The notes below the pieces were generated by a model. It made no database searches and was not told where the DNA came from. It saw only the letters and a program-made list of their open reading frames with translations. The position numbers were made by a program, and so were the translations under genes. Source: Acidobacteriota bacterium (GTDB lineage: Bacteria > Acidobacteriota > Blastocatellia > RBC074). Taken from it: a DNA stretch of 64,000 nt. The first letter of the stretch is position 1. Each line of letters begins with the position of its first letter. Positions 8,840-16,635 of the stretch are shown one piece after another. Location of the stretch: positions 1 through 64,000 of the forward strand of contig JACPYM010000011.1 of the NCBI GenBank assembly GCA_016196035.1, given 5' to 3'.

Positions 8840-8900
8840 GCCCGTCCGAGTTGCCGGGCCGCAAGATAACACGATTGATCAGCGTGGACGGGGCTTTTTT
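8840..8900 (+). terminator. Terminator-like hairpin with T6 tail, no gene upstream on this strand
   Basis: GCCCGTCC at 8840-8847 can pair with GGACGGGGC at 8886-8894 (one bulged G), followed directly by TTTTTT at 8895-8900. The loop is long (38 nt) and partly structured. The adjacent gene is on the other strand and starts at 8669, so this plus-strand terminator has no obvious coding partner. Confidence 0.4.
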
Positions 8901-9381
8901 AGCCGCCATTGGAAAAAAGGCTGCCACGTAAAACTTTTTTTCGTGCTTGGCTGAAACGTTTCCCGCTGCGCTGACATAAAGGAGTGAAGAGCGCAGACAA
9001 GGGTTTGCGCCTCGTGTGTTGATCCGATTTTCGATGTGACAATTCACGCGTTGCGACAGTCGTCGTACCGTTGCTTGTCAGGGATAGAGATTCCCTGGCC
9101 AGCCGCAGTGCGCCCCCGTGTGGCAGCGTTGTGAGGAGGAAGGGTCGCACCTCTCAGGTGTGGCCGTTGCAGGTTTGCGCCGTAGCTCGCCAGCGGGTCT
9201 TCAGTCATTGAAAAGCTAAATAGCCAAAGCTTCGTCCTCAGGGGTAACCGCAAGCTGGCAGGCTGCGGCGCAAACACTTTTGCTCATCTTTATTGAGTCC
9301 AACTTCGGCTTGTCTTATCCGTCCGGCCATCTTTATCGCAGCTTCTCCCATCAGCTTGCCTCGGCATGGTTGCTCTCAGCC

Positions 9382-9409
9382 CTGACACGCGGTTTCGTTA
9401 TGGTATAGT
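9382..9409 (+). promoter_or_regulatory. Candidate sigma-70 promoter for murQ
   Basis: CTGACA (9382-9387) and TATAGT (9404-9409) are separated by 16 bp. The pair lies 64 bp upstream of the murQ start. Both hexamers are close to the -35 and -10 consensus, which stands out in this GC-rich DNA. Not experimentally known. Confidence 0.45.
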
Positions 9410-9472
9410 TGCGCGCCGCCCAAATGCTGAAAACCAGTAATACCAAAACACCGGGTGCGGCAGTTCATCACA

Positions 9473-10366
9473 ATGACCACGACCGAACAATCCAATCCGA
9501 ACACCGCCAACATTGATCAATTGCCGACGCTCGACGCACTGCGCGTGATGAACGCCGAAGACCGACAGGTCGCGCTGGCCGTCGAACGTGTCTTGCCCGC
9601 TATCGCCCGCGCCGTGGATGGCAGCGTTGCCCGGCTGCAACGCGGCGGACGTTTGTTTTACACCGGCACCGGCACCAGCGGACGCCTCGGCGTGCTGGAT
9701 GCCGCCGAATGCCCGCCGACCTTTGGCGTTGCGCCGGAACTGGTGCAAGGCGTGATCGCGGGCGGTTACGATGCCTGTTACAAAGCAGTCGAGGCTTCGG
9801 AGGATGACAAGGAAGCGGGCGCGCGCGATCTGCAAACGCGCGGTCTCACGGCTGACGACGTGGTCGTAGGCATCGCGGCCAGCGGGCGCACGCCTTACAC
9901 CATCGGCGCGGTCGAATACGCGCGGCAATTGGGCGCGCTGACGATTTGCATTACGTGCAACGCCGACACGGCGCTGGCCATAGCGGTTGAAATCCCCATC
10001 GAACCCATCGTTGGCCCCGAAGTCATCGCCGGTTCGACGCGCTTGAAATCCGGCACGGCACAAAAGCTGGTTTGCAACATGCTTTCGACCATGACGCTGG
10101 TGCGCTTGGGTTATGTGACCGGCAATCGCATGACCAATCTGAAAACCAGCAACATCAAACTGCGCCAGCGCGCCACCGGCCTCGTGATGACCGAATGCGG
10201 TTTGGACGAAGCCCAGGCGCAGGCCGCGTTGGCAGCCGCGAACTGGGATTTGCGCGTCGCCATCGTGATGCAGAAGGCGCAGGTGCCGCACGCCCAGGCT
10301 GTGGCCGCGTTACAACAGTCCGGCTTCATCATTGCGCCGGCGGTTGAATTGGCGCGCCATGCTTAG
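9473..10366 (+). CDS. murQ: N-acetylmuramic acid 6-phosphate etherase
   Basis: This cytoplasmic lyase of 297 residues cleaves the lactyl ether of MurNAc-6-phosphate to give GlcNAc-6-phosphate and D-lactate in cell-wall recycling. It opens with TEQSNPNTANIDQLPTLDAL, the typical MurQ N-terminus. The SIS domain follows with RLFYTGTGTSGRLGVLDAAE, where Glu79 corresponds to the catalytic glutamate, then GIAASGRTPY and GSTRLKSGTAQKLVCNMLST. Length is normal. ATG 9473 gives the family N-terminus, and an in-frame GTG at 9455 would add six residues. The matching kinase (921-1871) lies on the same strand but is separated by the protease/sigma genes on the other strand. Confidence 0.95.
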   Translation: MTTTEQSNPNTANIDQLPTLDALRVMNAEDRQVALAVERVLPAIARAVDGSVARLQRGGRLFYTGTGTSGRLGVLDAAECPPTFGVAPELVQGVIAGGYDACYKAVEASEDDKEAGARDLQTRGLTADDVVVGIAASGRTPYTIGAVEYARQLGALTICITCNADTALAIAVEIPIEPIVGPEVIAGSTRLKSGTAQKLVCNMLSTMTLVRLGYVTGNRMTNLKTSNIKLRQRATGLVMTECGLDEAQAQAALAAANWDLRVAIVMQKAQVPHAQAVAALQQSGFIIAPAVELARHA

Positions 10367-10391
10367 TTGAGGTGCCAAATTGAGGTTAATC

Positions 10392-10628
10392 ATGGCTTTG
10401 CTTGAATTGCTGATTGCCGTGGCATTTTTGCTCGGCGCGCTGTTGGCGCTGGTATATGGCCTGTTTTGGATTCGCGCCCAATTCTATTTCGTCAACCAGC
10501 AGGGCCGCGTGCCCTGTCCGCATTGCGCGGAACTGATTCAACCGGCGGCGAAAATTTGCCGCTATTGCCAGCGTGACGTGGGCGACTTGTTCGATACGCC
10601 CAAATCTCCCCGAGGACTTTTTCAGTGA
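10392..10628 (+). CDS. Small membrane protein with zinc ribbon
   Basis: This is a 78-residue protein. The N-terminal half is one hydrophobic segment (LLIAVAFLLGALLALVYGLF). The C-terminal half has a four-cysteine zinc ribbon, CPHC then CRYC, with 13 residues between the pairs. ATG 10392 is the likely start, and an upstream in-frame TTG at 10380 is weaker. Zinc-ribbon proteins with one membrane segment are common and mostly uncharacterised. It sits 25 bp after murQ on the same strand, so the two may be co-transcribed. Function unknown. Confidence 0.65.
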   Translation: MALLELLIAVAFLLGALLALVYGLFWIRAQFYFVNQQGRVPCPHCAELIQPAAKICRYCQRDVGDLFDTPKSPRGLFQ

Positions 10629-10637
10629 GGTTGCAAG

Positions 10638-11186
10638 ATGCCTGCAATCGGGTTGCCCTATTCGCCGCCAAATTGGACAAATCAACCGTTGACGCTTTAT
10701 CACGGCACGGTAGACATTCACGCCGCTTCGATTTTGAGCGGTGTGAATGTGAGTTTGGGCCGTAGCGGTACGGATTTCGGACGCGGCTTTTACACAACAA
10801 CGGTGCAGCGGCAGGCGGATACCTGGGCTTGGCAATTGGCGCAGACGATGACGCGCCGATTGCCCCGCGCAAAACCTGCTGTCTTGGCGTTTGAGGTCAA
10901 GCGCGATGATTTGGCGGCCCTCGATTCATTGTGGTTTGTGCGCGGCCATTTTGACGCCGAGAATTTTTGGAGCTTGATCTTTTACTGTCGCGGCGGCGGG
11001 CTGGCGCACCACCGTAGCAGCAGTTCAATCCCAACAGCAGCGCCAGCTTGGTATGATGTCGTCATTGGTCCCGTCGCCGCAGCTTGGCGGCAACGGCTGA
11101 CAATTTATGATGCTGACCAAATTAGCTTACACACCAGCAACGCGGCGGCAGTGCTCAATCGCAGTCGCAAATGGAGGGTGTCATGA
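10638..11186 (+). CDS. DUF3990 family protein, possible ADP-ribosyltransferase-like toxin
   Basis: This is a 182-residue protein. The hallmark DUF3990 elements are present: LTLYHGTVD near residue 20 and DFGRGFYTTTVQRQADTWA near residue 45. From memory, the family is placed with ADP-ribosyltransferase folds, where the HG of the first motif and the GxGFYTT segment line the NAD site. A late EN/Q element (AENFWSLI) may supply the third motif. DUF3990 genes often occur next to very small partner genes as toxin-antitoxin-like pairs. Here the TGA stop overlaps the next ATG (ATGA at 11183-11186). A toxin role is inference from family and gene pairing only. Confidence 0.75.
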   Translation: MPAIGLPYSPPNWTNQPLTLYHGTVDIHAASILSGVNVSLGRSGTDFGRGFYTTTVQRQADTWAWQLAQTMTRRLPRAKPAVLAFEVKRDDLAALDSLWFVRGHFDAENFWSLIFYCRGGGLAHHRSSSSIPTAAPAWYDVVIGPVAAAWRQRLTIYDADQISLHTSNAAAVLNRSRKWRVS

Positions 11187-11476
11187 TTAACCCACAACAT
11201 TTGAACCTTTCGCTACTCGATCCACACACTCGCAATGAGTTTTGGGAAGTGGTGAAAGAGTGCCTGATTGAATGGCACGGCTTGTCACAGTTCGATGCGT
11301 TGCAGCGCAGTCACGACTTACGCAAGCAAATTGAGACACCGCCTCCCGGCTTGATCAGCGACCTCTTTTATCACAACGAGCCGTTTCAAGTGGCCTGTGA
11401 CATTACCGGGCAACAATTTGATCTGGCCCAGTACCGCGCCCCGTATGAAGCCATTCTGCAACGGCACGGTTGGTAA
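11183..11476 (+). CDS. Small acidic protein overlapping the DUF3990 gene; putative antitoxin/partner
   Basis: This reads as a 97-residue protein from ATG 11183, with GGAGG at 11173-11177 inside the DUF3990 3' end. An in-frame ATG at 11171 would add four residues but lacks that site. The protein looks helical (FWEVVKECLIEWHGLSQFDAL) with no signal peptide, membrane segment or DNA-binding motif I recognise. I do not know its family. The four-base stop/start overlap points to translational coupling with the DUF3990 protein, the arrangement expected for a cognate inhibitor. Confidence 0.7.
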   Translation: MINPQHLNLSLLDPHTRNEFWEVVKECLIEWHGLSQFDALQRSHDLRKQIETPPPGLISDLFYHNEPFQVACDITGQQFDLAQYRAPYEAILQRHGW

Positions 11477-11505
11477 CACGAATCTCCTTTGAAGGAACCT
11501 GTTGA

Positions 11506-12915
11506 ATGACTCTGCAACAAGCCAGATACCCAGACTGGACGATCCCCGGTTATCTCGAAATTCAAAACCAGCACTTGCATATCCACGGCGTAGACGCGAC
11601 GCAACTCGCGGACGAATATGACACGCCGCTCTTCGTGATTTCGGCGCCGCGCATTCGCCACAACATCGCCCAGTTGCGCGAAGCGCAGCAGCATCACCCC
11701 AAACTCAAACTCTGTTTCGCCTCGAAAGCCAACAACCTGCTCGGCGTCTTGCGCGTGGTGCGTGCGGCGGGCATTGATGTCGAAGTCAATTCGGGTGGTG
11801 AACTCTTCAAAGCTCTGCGGGCCGGCTTCCAGCCCGACCAGATCGAAATGAACGGCATCGCCAAGACCGAGCAGGAATTGGCCGAAGCGATTGACGCGGG
11901 CATTTACACGATCAATCTCGATTCACCGTATGAACTGGAATTGGTCGAACAAGTCGCGGCGCGCTTGGGCAAACGCACCAACGTCACGGTGCGCCTGGTC
12001 GCGGGCGTCGGCACGCGTTCGCACGCTGGGTTGCAGACGGCGCTGTATACGTCGAAGTTCGGCGTCTCGCCCGAACAGGCGCGCGCGATGATGTTGCGCG
12101 CGTTGCAACGTCCCGACCTCGTCAATCTGGCGGGTTTGCACATTCACGTCGGTTCGCAAACGCCCGACCCGCAGCCTTATGCCGAAGCCTTCAGCGCGAT
12201 GTGGGAACATCTGTTGTGGCTGTATCGTGAGACGGGGCACCGCTTGCAACACATCAACATCGGCGGCGGCATCCCGGTCAATTATCTGCGCGACGAATTG
12301 CACGCGGGCGAAATCAGCAGCGCCGAACGCACGATGCTCGGCGCAAATTTGACGGCCTCAGAAATGATGAGTGCAACGCTTGAAACCGTGCGCGCGACGG
12401 CGCGCCAGGCCGATGCCGAGCACTTGCTGGACGCGCTCGAAATCGTGCTGGAACCGGGCCGCGCCGTGATCGCCGATGCCGTGACCATTCTGACCAGGGT
12501 GCGCAACGTCAAACATCGCCCCGAAACCGGCGAGGACTGGCTGCTCACTGACGCGGGTTACAACCTGATGCTTTCGATGGTGATGTATCACTGGTACTAC
12601 CACGCGGTGAACGCCACGCGCGCCGCCGCAGCGCACGCGGGCCGCTTTCGCATGGCCGGGCCGTTGTGCGATGGCGGCGATGTCTATTTTGATTTGCACG
12701 GCGACAACCACCTGCCCGATCAGCGCGCCCTGCCGCCGCAGTCGCAAGCCGGCGATGTCATCGCCATGCTCAACACGGGCGCCTATACGATGTCGCAGAT
12801 GACTTCTTACAATGGGCGCGTGTTCCCGGCGGCGGTGTTGATCGAGTCCAACGGCAGCGTGCAACTGGTGCGCCGCCGCGACAGTTACGAAGATTTGCTG
12901 CACAACGAACTTTAG
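11506..12915 (+). CDS. lysA: Diaminopimelate decarboxylase-type PLP enzyme
   Basis: This is a fold-III PLP decarboxylase of 469 residues. The Schiff-base lysine is Lys74 in LCFASKANN. The PLP-phosphate and substrate motifs include GLHIHVGSQ, HINIGGGIPVNY and VLEPGRAVIADA, and the C-terminal domain carries GPLCDGGDVYF and NTGAYTMSQM. These match diaminopimelate decarboxylase (last step of lysine synthesis) better than ornithine or arginine decarboxylases. At 469 residues it is somewhat longer than the usual 410-430. It starts 29 bp after the putative DUF3990 partner. A relaxed-specificity paralogue cannot be excluded, because no other lysine gene is nearby. Confidence 0.8.
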   Translation: MTLQQARYPDWTIPGYLEIQNQHLHIHGVDATQLADEYDTPLFVISAPRIRHNIAQLREAQQHHPKLKLCFASKANNLLGVLRVVRAAGIDVEVNSGGELFKALRAGFQPDQIEMNGIAKTEQELAEAIDAGIYTINLDSPYELELVEQVAARLGKRTNVTVRLVAGVGTRSHAGLQTALYTSKFGVSPEQARAMMLRALQRPDLVNLAGLHIHVGSQTPDPQPYAEAFSAMWEHLLWLYRETGHRLQHINIGGGIPVNYLRDELHAGEISSAERTMLGANLTASEMMSATLETVRATARQADAEHLLDALEIVLEPGRAVIADAVTILTRVRNVKHRPETGEDWLLTDAGYNLMLSMVMYHWYYHAVNATRAAAAHAGRFRMAGPLCDGGDVYFDLHGDNHLPDQRALPPQSQAGDVIAMLNTGAYTMSQMTSYNGRVFPAAVLIESNGSVQLVRRRDSYEDLLHNEL

Positions 12916-13040
12916 AAAGCTATGGAACTGCGGTTATGATGCGTCCGTAAGTTACAAGGGTAACGTGCTGAGCCGCGCGGCAAGGCGGGATGAATAACCG
13001 GTCTGCCAACGAGACCTGAATGCCAAAACAGGAGGCCATG

Positions 13041-13367
13041 ATGAGCAACACTGACGATGTTACTTTGCCAATCAATGAAGGGAGCGATGGGGGCGGTCGC
13101 GACACCGCTCCATTACTCTCACAAATTCGCGCCGACTTGACGCAACTGATGAATCTCACGCGCCAACGTTGGGAACACGACGATACCTTTCAAGCTGAAG
13201 CCCGCCAACGCTGGGGGCGCGACGATGAATTCCAAGCCGAAGTCCGCCAACGCTTGCGCGAAATCGAAATCCAAGTCGGTTTGTTGCACAAAGATCAGTT
13301 CCGCATCCGCACGGATGCGGCGGATATAGCGCAGCGCGTTGAGTGGTTGGAACGCAAAGCCGGCTAA
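13041..13367 (+). CDS. Small coiled-coil hypothetical protein
   Basis: This is a 108-residue protein with an acidic N-terminal tail followed by a charged, helical coiled-coil-like region. An EHDDTFQAEARQRW / GRDDEFQAEVRQRL near-repeat is evident, and the end is DIAQRVEWLERKAG. GGAGG at 13031-13035 favours ATG 13041, although ATG 13038 is also in frame. No signal peptide, membrane segment or catalytic motif is visible. I do not recognise a named family. Confidence 0.55.
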   Translation: MSNTDDVTLPINEGSDGGGRDTAPLLSQIRADLTQLMNLTRQRWEHDDTFQAEARQRWGRDDEFQAEVRQRLREIEIQVGLLHKDQFRIRTDAADIAQRVEWLERKAG

Positions 13368-13435
13368 GCTCAGCTTGGCGGCGGCGTTTGGCGGTGGGGC
13401 GTAGCGTAACTTTTACGAAACAACCAGGTGTCAGC

Positions 13436-13816
13436 ATGAACGACAAAGGCTTTCCAGTATTGAAGCGCGTAACGGGTTGGAAAACGCAGCTCACCGGCGC
13501 ACAGCAGGCCAAGGCCTTTTCGGCGGCAACCGAGGCTTTGCCTGAACAAGAAGTGAGCCTTGATATTGAGTTAGTGGCGCGCGCCTGCGATGGCTATCAA
13601 TTGCGTTATCGCGCGCGCACCGCTGAAGCCGAAGTGACGGCGGGTGAGTCCTACCATCGCACGCCGCTGGCTGCCGAAGAGGCCGCCGCCGCGTTCTTCG
13701 GCGTCACGCGCGACGCTTGGCAAACCGTTCCGCCTGCCAATCAGATTGGCACTGTGCCCGCGCGCCCTGGCGGAGAGAGCGCTACGAAGCCGCCCATGCC
13801 ACAGCGCAAACGTTAA
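13436..13816 (+). CDS. Hypothetical protein
   Basis: This is a 126-residue protein beginning at ATG 13436 (NDKGFPVLKRVTGWKTQL). The open frame extends upstream to 13343 and overlaps the previous gene, so the internal ATG is preferred. It appears to be a compact alpha/beta domain of about 95 residues with a basic, proline-rich tail ending KPPMPQRKR. No motif or signal is recognised. It lies 18 bp before the DUF1080 gene on the same strand, so they may share a transcript. Confidence 0.5.
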   Translation: MNDKGFPVLKRVTGWKTQLTGAQQAKAFSAATEALPEQEVSLDIELVARACDGYQLRYRARTAEAEVTAGESYHRTPLAAEEAAAAFFGVTRDAWQTVPPANQIGTVPARPGGESATKPPMPQRKR

Positions 13817-13834
13817 TCAACCGAGCGGAAGATC

Positions 13835-14470
13835 ATGAAACATAAACTGCTCTGCGTGCTTTGCCTCTTGCCGCTCGCCCTGTCTGGCGTAGGCGCCGCC
13901 CCGCAACCCAAAACCATCAGGCTGTTCGACGGCAAGACCTTCAAAGGCTGGGAAGGGAACTTGAACCTCTTCCACATTGCCGATGGCGCAATCATTGGCG
14001 GCACTTTGAAAGAACCGATTGCGCGCAACGAATTCCTCTGCACCACGCAGGAATACGGTGATTTTGAATTGCGCGTGAAGTTCAAACTGCTGGGTGACCC
14101 CGCCAAAGCCAACGCCGGGATTCAAATCCGCACGCGCCGCATTCCCAATCATCACGAAGTCATCGGCTATCAGGCGGACATGGGGCAAAACTATTGGGGC
14201 GCGCTCTATGACGAATCGCGGCGGCGCAAAGTGCTGGCCGCGCCCGATGCTGAAGCGGTAAACAAGGTATTGAAGCGCGATGACTGGAATGATTATGTGA
14301 TTCGCGCCGAGGGCAAACGCATTCGCCTGACGCTGAACGGATTGCAGACGGTGGATTACACCGAGGCCGACGATACGATTGAGCAGAAGGGTTTGATCTG
14401 CGTTCAGATTCACGCCGGGCCGCCGAGCGAGGCGTGGTACAAGGATTTGCGGCTGACGTTTTTGAAGTAA
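13835..14470 (+). CDS. Secreted DUF1080 (3-keto-disaccharide hydrolase-type) protein
   Basis: This is a 211-residue protein with a signal peptide at residues 1-24 (LLCVLCLLPLALSGVGAAP). It is followed by the concanavalin-like DUF1080 fold. Typical landmarks are IRLFDGKTFKGWEG near the start, YGDFELRVKFKL, NAGIQIRTRR, and a closing EAWYKDLRLTFL. The domain is named after 3-keto-glycoside hydrolases, but many members are only inferred carbohydrate-active proteins. Length is that of a single-domain member. The following gene, hflX, is convergent. Confidence 0.85.
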   Translation: MKHKLLCVLCLLPLALSGVGAAPQPKTIRLFDGKTFKGWEGNLNLFHIADGAIIGGTLKEPIARNEFLCTTQEYGDFELRVKFKLLGDPAKANAGIQIRTRRIPNHHEVIGYQADMGQNYWGALYDESRRRKVLAAPDAEAVNKVLKRDDWNDYVIRAEGKRIRLTLNGLQTVDYTEADDTIEQKGLICVQIHAGPPSEAWYKDLRLTFLK

Positions 14471-14554
14471 AGGACAGCTTACGTGCAAGAGCTTCGAAAG
14501 GACGAACACAGGCTGTAGCCTGAACTCCATGCTCTTGTGCTTTGCTTAGGCGCA

Positions 14555-16339
14555 TCACTCCGGCGCTGCAACAACGCTCTCTGCCGCGTTCTCTTCTTGG
14601 GCGGGCCGCAACCGATTGCTGAGCGCCTCCGCCAACTCATTTAACGAATTGCGATTCAAGGCCGAAATGCCCAGCGCATTGTGCGTCCGGCAGAGATGCA
14701 GCCGTTCTTCTTCCGCCACCAAATCCAGCTTGTTAAACACCAGCAAGCGCGGAATCTCGCTCAATTCCAACTCATCCAGAATGCGATTGACCGAGGCCAT
14801 CTGGTTTTCAAACTGCGGGCTTGATGCGTCTACCAGATGAATCAGCAAGTCCGATTGCTCGACCTCTTCCAACGTAGCCTTGAACGCGGCCAGCAAATCT
14901 TTGGGCAGATCGCGGATGAAGCCGACCGTGTCGTTGACGATGATCTCCTGGTCTTGCGGCAAACGCAGGCGGCGGCTGGTCGGGTCGAGGGTGGCGAACA
15001 TCTGTTGCTCGGCATAAACGCGGCTCTGTGTCAGCGTGTTGAGCAGGGTGCTCTTGCCGGCGTTGGTGTAACCGACGATGGAAACGACGGGCATTTCGCG
15101 TTTGGCGCGCTGGGCGCGACGTTGCTGGCGGCTGCTGCGAATCTTTTCGAGTTGCTGTTCGAGATGTGTGATGCGGTCGCGCACGCGGCGGCGGTCGGTT
15201 TCCAGCTTAGTTTCGCCAGGGCCGCGTCCGCCGATGCCGCCCATCAGGCGCGACATTTCCGCGCCGCTGCCACTCAGGCGCGGGAGCATGTATTTCAACT
15301 GCGCCAACTCGACTTGAATGCGGCCATCGCTGGTCTGGGCGCGCTGGGCGAAGATGTCGAGGATCAATTGTGAACGGTCGAGGATTTTCAGATCAGTGGC
15401 CGCATTGATCGAACGCATTTGCGCGGGCGACAGCTCGCGGTCAAAGACGATCATATCCGCGCCGAGTTGCAGGCTGCGAATGACGATCTCGCTCAGCTTG
15501 CCTTTGCCGATCAGCGTGGCCGGGTCGAGTTTATGGCGGCGCTGAATGACTTCATCCAACACGACGAGTCCGCCCGAAGTCGCCAGTTCGTGCAACTCGT
15601 CCATAGACTCGCGCGCGTCGGTCAAGGTGCCGGTGGTGATGCCGACGAGCAGGGCGCGGTCGCGTGTGTCCGAGGCTTTGCGCGTGCCGCGATTGCGCGC
15701 CATTTCGGCTTCGAGCGCGGTGATGAGTTCGAGGAAGTCCACGTCGAGTTGGCCGGGCAAATGCGGATCGAGAAATTGATAGGGTTGCGGCGCGGGGGGC
15801 TTGGCTTCTTCCTCCTCGGTCTCAAGTGCGGGCGCGGGGGCCTCGATGCTGATCGGCAGCACGTGGGCCGCGCGCACCAACCCGGGCAGCCCGGTCTTTT
15901 CGTCCACATCAATCGCGACCATCAGATCGAGCCGCAGCAGCGCCAAGTCGGTCAGATCGTCCTGCGTCAAACGCTTTTCGCCGCGCAGGTGCGTGTGCAG
16001 GCAGCGCAGGCCGTTGAACCGCGATTGGCTCAGGCGCGCCCGATCCAGCACGGGCAGCACGATTTGCGTGGCATCGCCCACGACGACATGTTCGACGTAG
16101 CCTTTGCGGTTGACCAGCACGCCGACTTGGCGGCCAATTTCGTGCGAGAGTTCGGTCAATTGCCGGGCGAATTCGGCGGTGATGATTTCGGTGGGCGGCA
16201 AACGGCGCTGATACATCTTTTCGAGCCGTTTGAGTTGGCTGGGCTTCAAGCCCAGCGTTTTGCCTTCGATGTTGGGAATAAGCTTGTTCTCCTTTGGCGT
16301 CGGGTCGTTGACGCGCCATACGCGCGCCGCAGAGAACAT
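14555..16339 (-). CDS. hflX: GTPase HflX (ribosome-associated)
   Basis: This is a 594-residue GTPase. Residues up to about 220 form a long N-terminal extension with its own conserved-looking domain (EIGRQVGVLVNRKGYVEHVVVG). The HflX subdomain follows with ELATSGGLVVLDEVIQRR and GKGKLSEIVIR, then the glycine-rich linker GSGAEMSRLMGGIGGRGPGE, and then the G domain. G motifs are GYTNAGKS (about residue 424), DTVGFI and FNKLD. HflX splits or rescues stalled ribosomes, particularly under heat stress. Typical HflX is 420-450 residues, so this is the extended form. The product is cytoplasmic. Confidence 0.95.
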   Translation of the reverse strand: MFSAARVWRVNDPTPKENKLIPNIEGKTLGLKPSQLKRLEKMYQRRLPPTEIITAEFARQLTELSHEIGRQVGVLVNRKGYVEHVVVGDATQIVLPVLDRARLSQSRFNGLRCLHTHLRGEKRLTQDDLTDLALLRLDLMVAIDVDEKTGLPGLVRAAHVLPISIEAPAPALETEEEEAKPPAPQPYQFLDPHLPGQLDVDFLELITALEAEMARNRGTRKASDTRDRALLVGITTGTLTDARESMDELHELATSGGLVVLDEVIQRRHKLDPATLIGKGKLSEIVIRSLQLGADMIVFDRELSPAQMRSINAATDLKILDRSQLILDIFAQRAQTSDGRIQVELAQLKYMLPRLSGSGAEMSRLMGGIGGRGPGETKLETDRRRVRDRITHLEQQLEKIRSSRQQRRAQRAKREMPVVSIVGYTNAGKSTLLNTLTQSRVYAEQQMFATLDPTSRRLRLPQDQEIIVNDTVGFIRDLPKDLLAAFKATLEEVEQSDLLIHLVDASSPQFENQMASVNRILDELELSEIPRLLVFNKLDLVAEEERLHLCRTHNALGISALNRNSLNELAEALSNRLRPAQEENAAESVVAAPE

Positions 16340-16349
16340 AGCGCGCTAA

Positions 16350-16620
16350 GCGGCTTGAGACAAGCAGGGCAACCCTGGGTGCGCGGCGCTGCTAGGGCCT
16401 TTGCAAAGTCGCCAGCGAGCGCGCTCGAACGGTTTGACTGAATCCTGATGCCCGGTTCCTGATTCCTGACAAACTGAAAATACCGGCTGATTTTCAATTT
16501 GTCAGGAGTCAGGAGTCAGGAACCGGGCATCAGTAAAGAGTCTTGGGCGGATGTTTTGAGGACTTTGCAAAAGCCCTGGCGGCGCTGCCAGCGCCGCGCA
16601 CCCAGGACACACGCAAACCT
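16350..16620. repeat. Nested palindrome filling the hflX upstream region
   Basis: The inner arms are 16445-16481 and 16490-16533 (CTGATGCCCGGTTCCTGA...TCAGGAACCGGGCATCAG), with GGAGTCA-type 7-mers repeated in the right arm. The outer arms are about 16360-16411 and 16560-16606 (CCTGGGTGCGCGGCGCTG with its complement CAGCGCCGCGCACCCAGG). The structure occupies almost the whole 296-bp gap. No gene is seen in it. Confidence 0.85.
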
Positions 16621-16635
16621 TTGAGGCAAGCTTGC

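Larger units (their letters stand above)
8670..9472. other. Long intergenic region between C11 peptidase and murQ
   Basis: About 800 bp lie between two divergent genes. Several minus-strand open frames of 77-83 codons overlap each other in different frames and resemble no family I know. I see no tRNA or recognisable riboswitch. The region contains a terminator-like hairpin (8840-8900) and a candidate promoter (9382-9409), listed separately. It could encode a small RNA. That is inference from the hairpin only. Confidence 0.6.

Noticed and set aside
9050-9260. Possible cobalamin riboswitch or structured RNA in the gap before murQ
   Set aside because: A GGGGGCGCACTGCGGCTGGC-like segment on the minus strand hints at the B12 box region, but the remaining conserved blocks do not appear in order.
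9398-10291. Minus-strand open frame opposite murQ
   Set aside because: It is fully covered by murQ, which has clear catalytic motifs.
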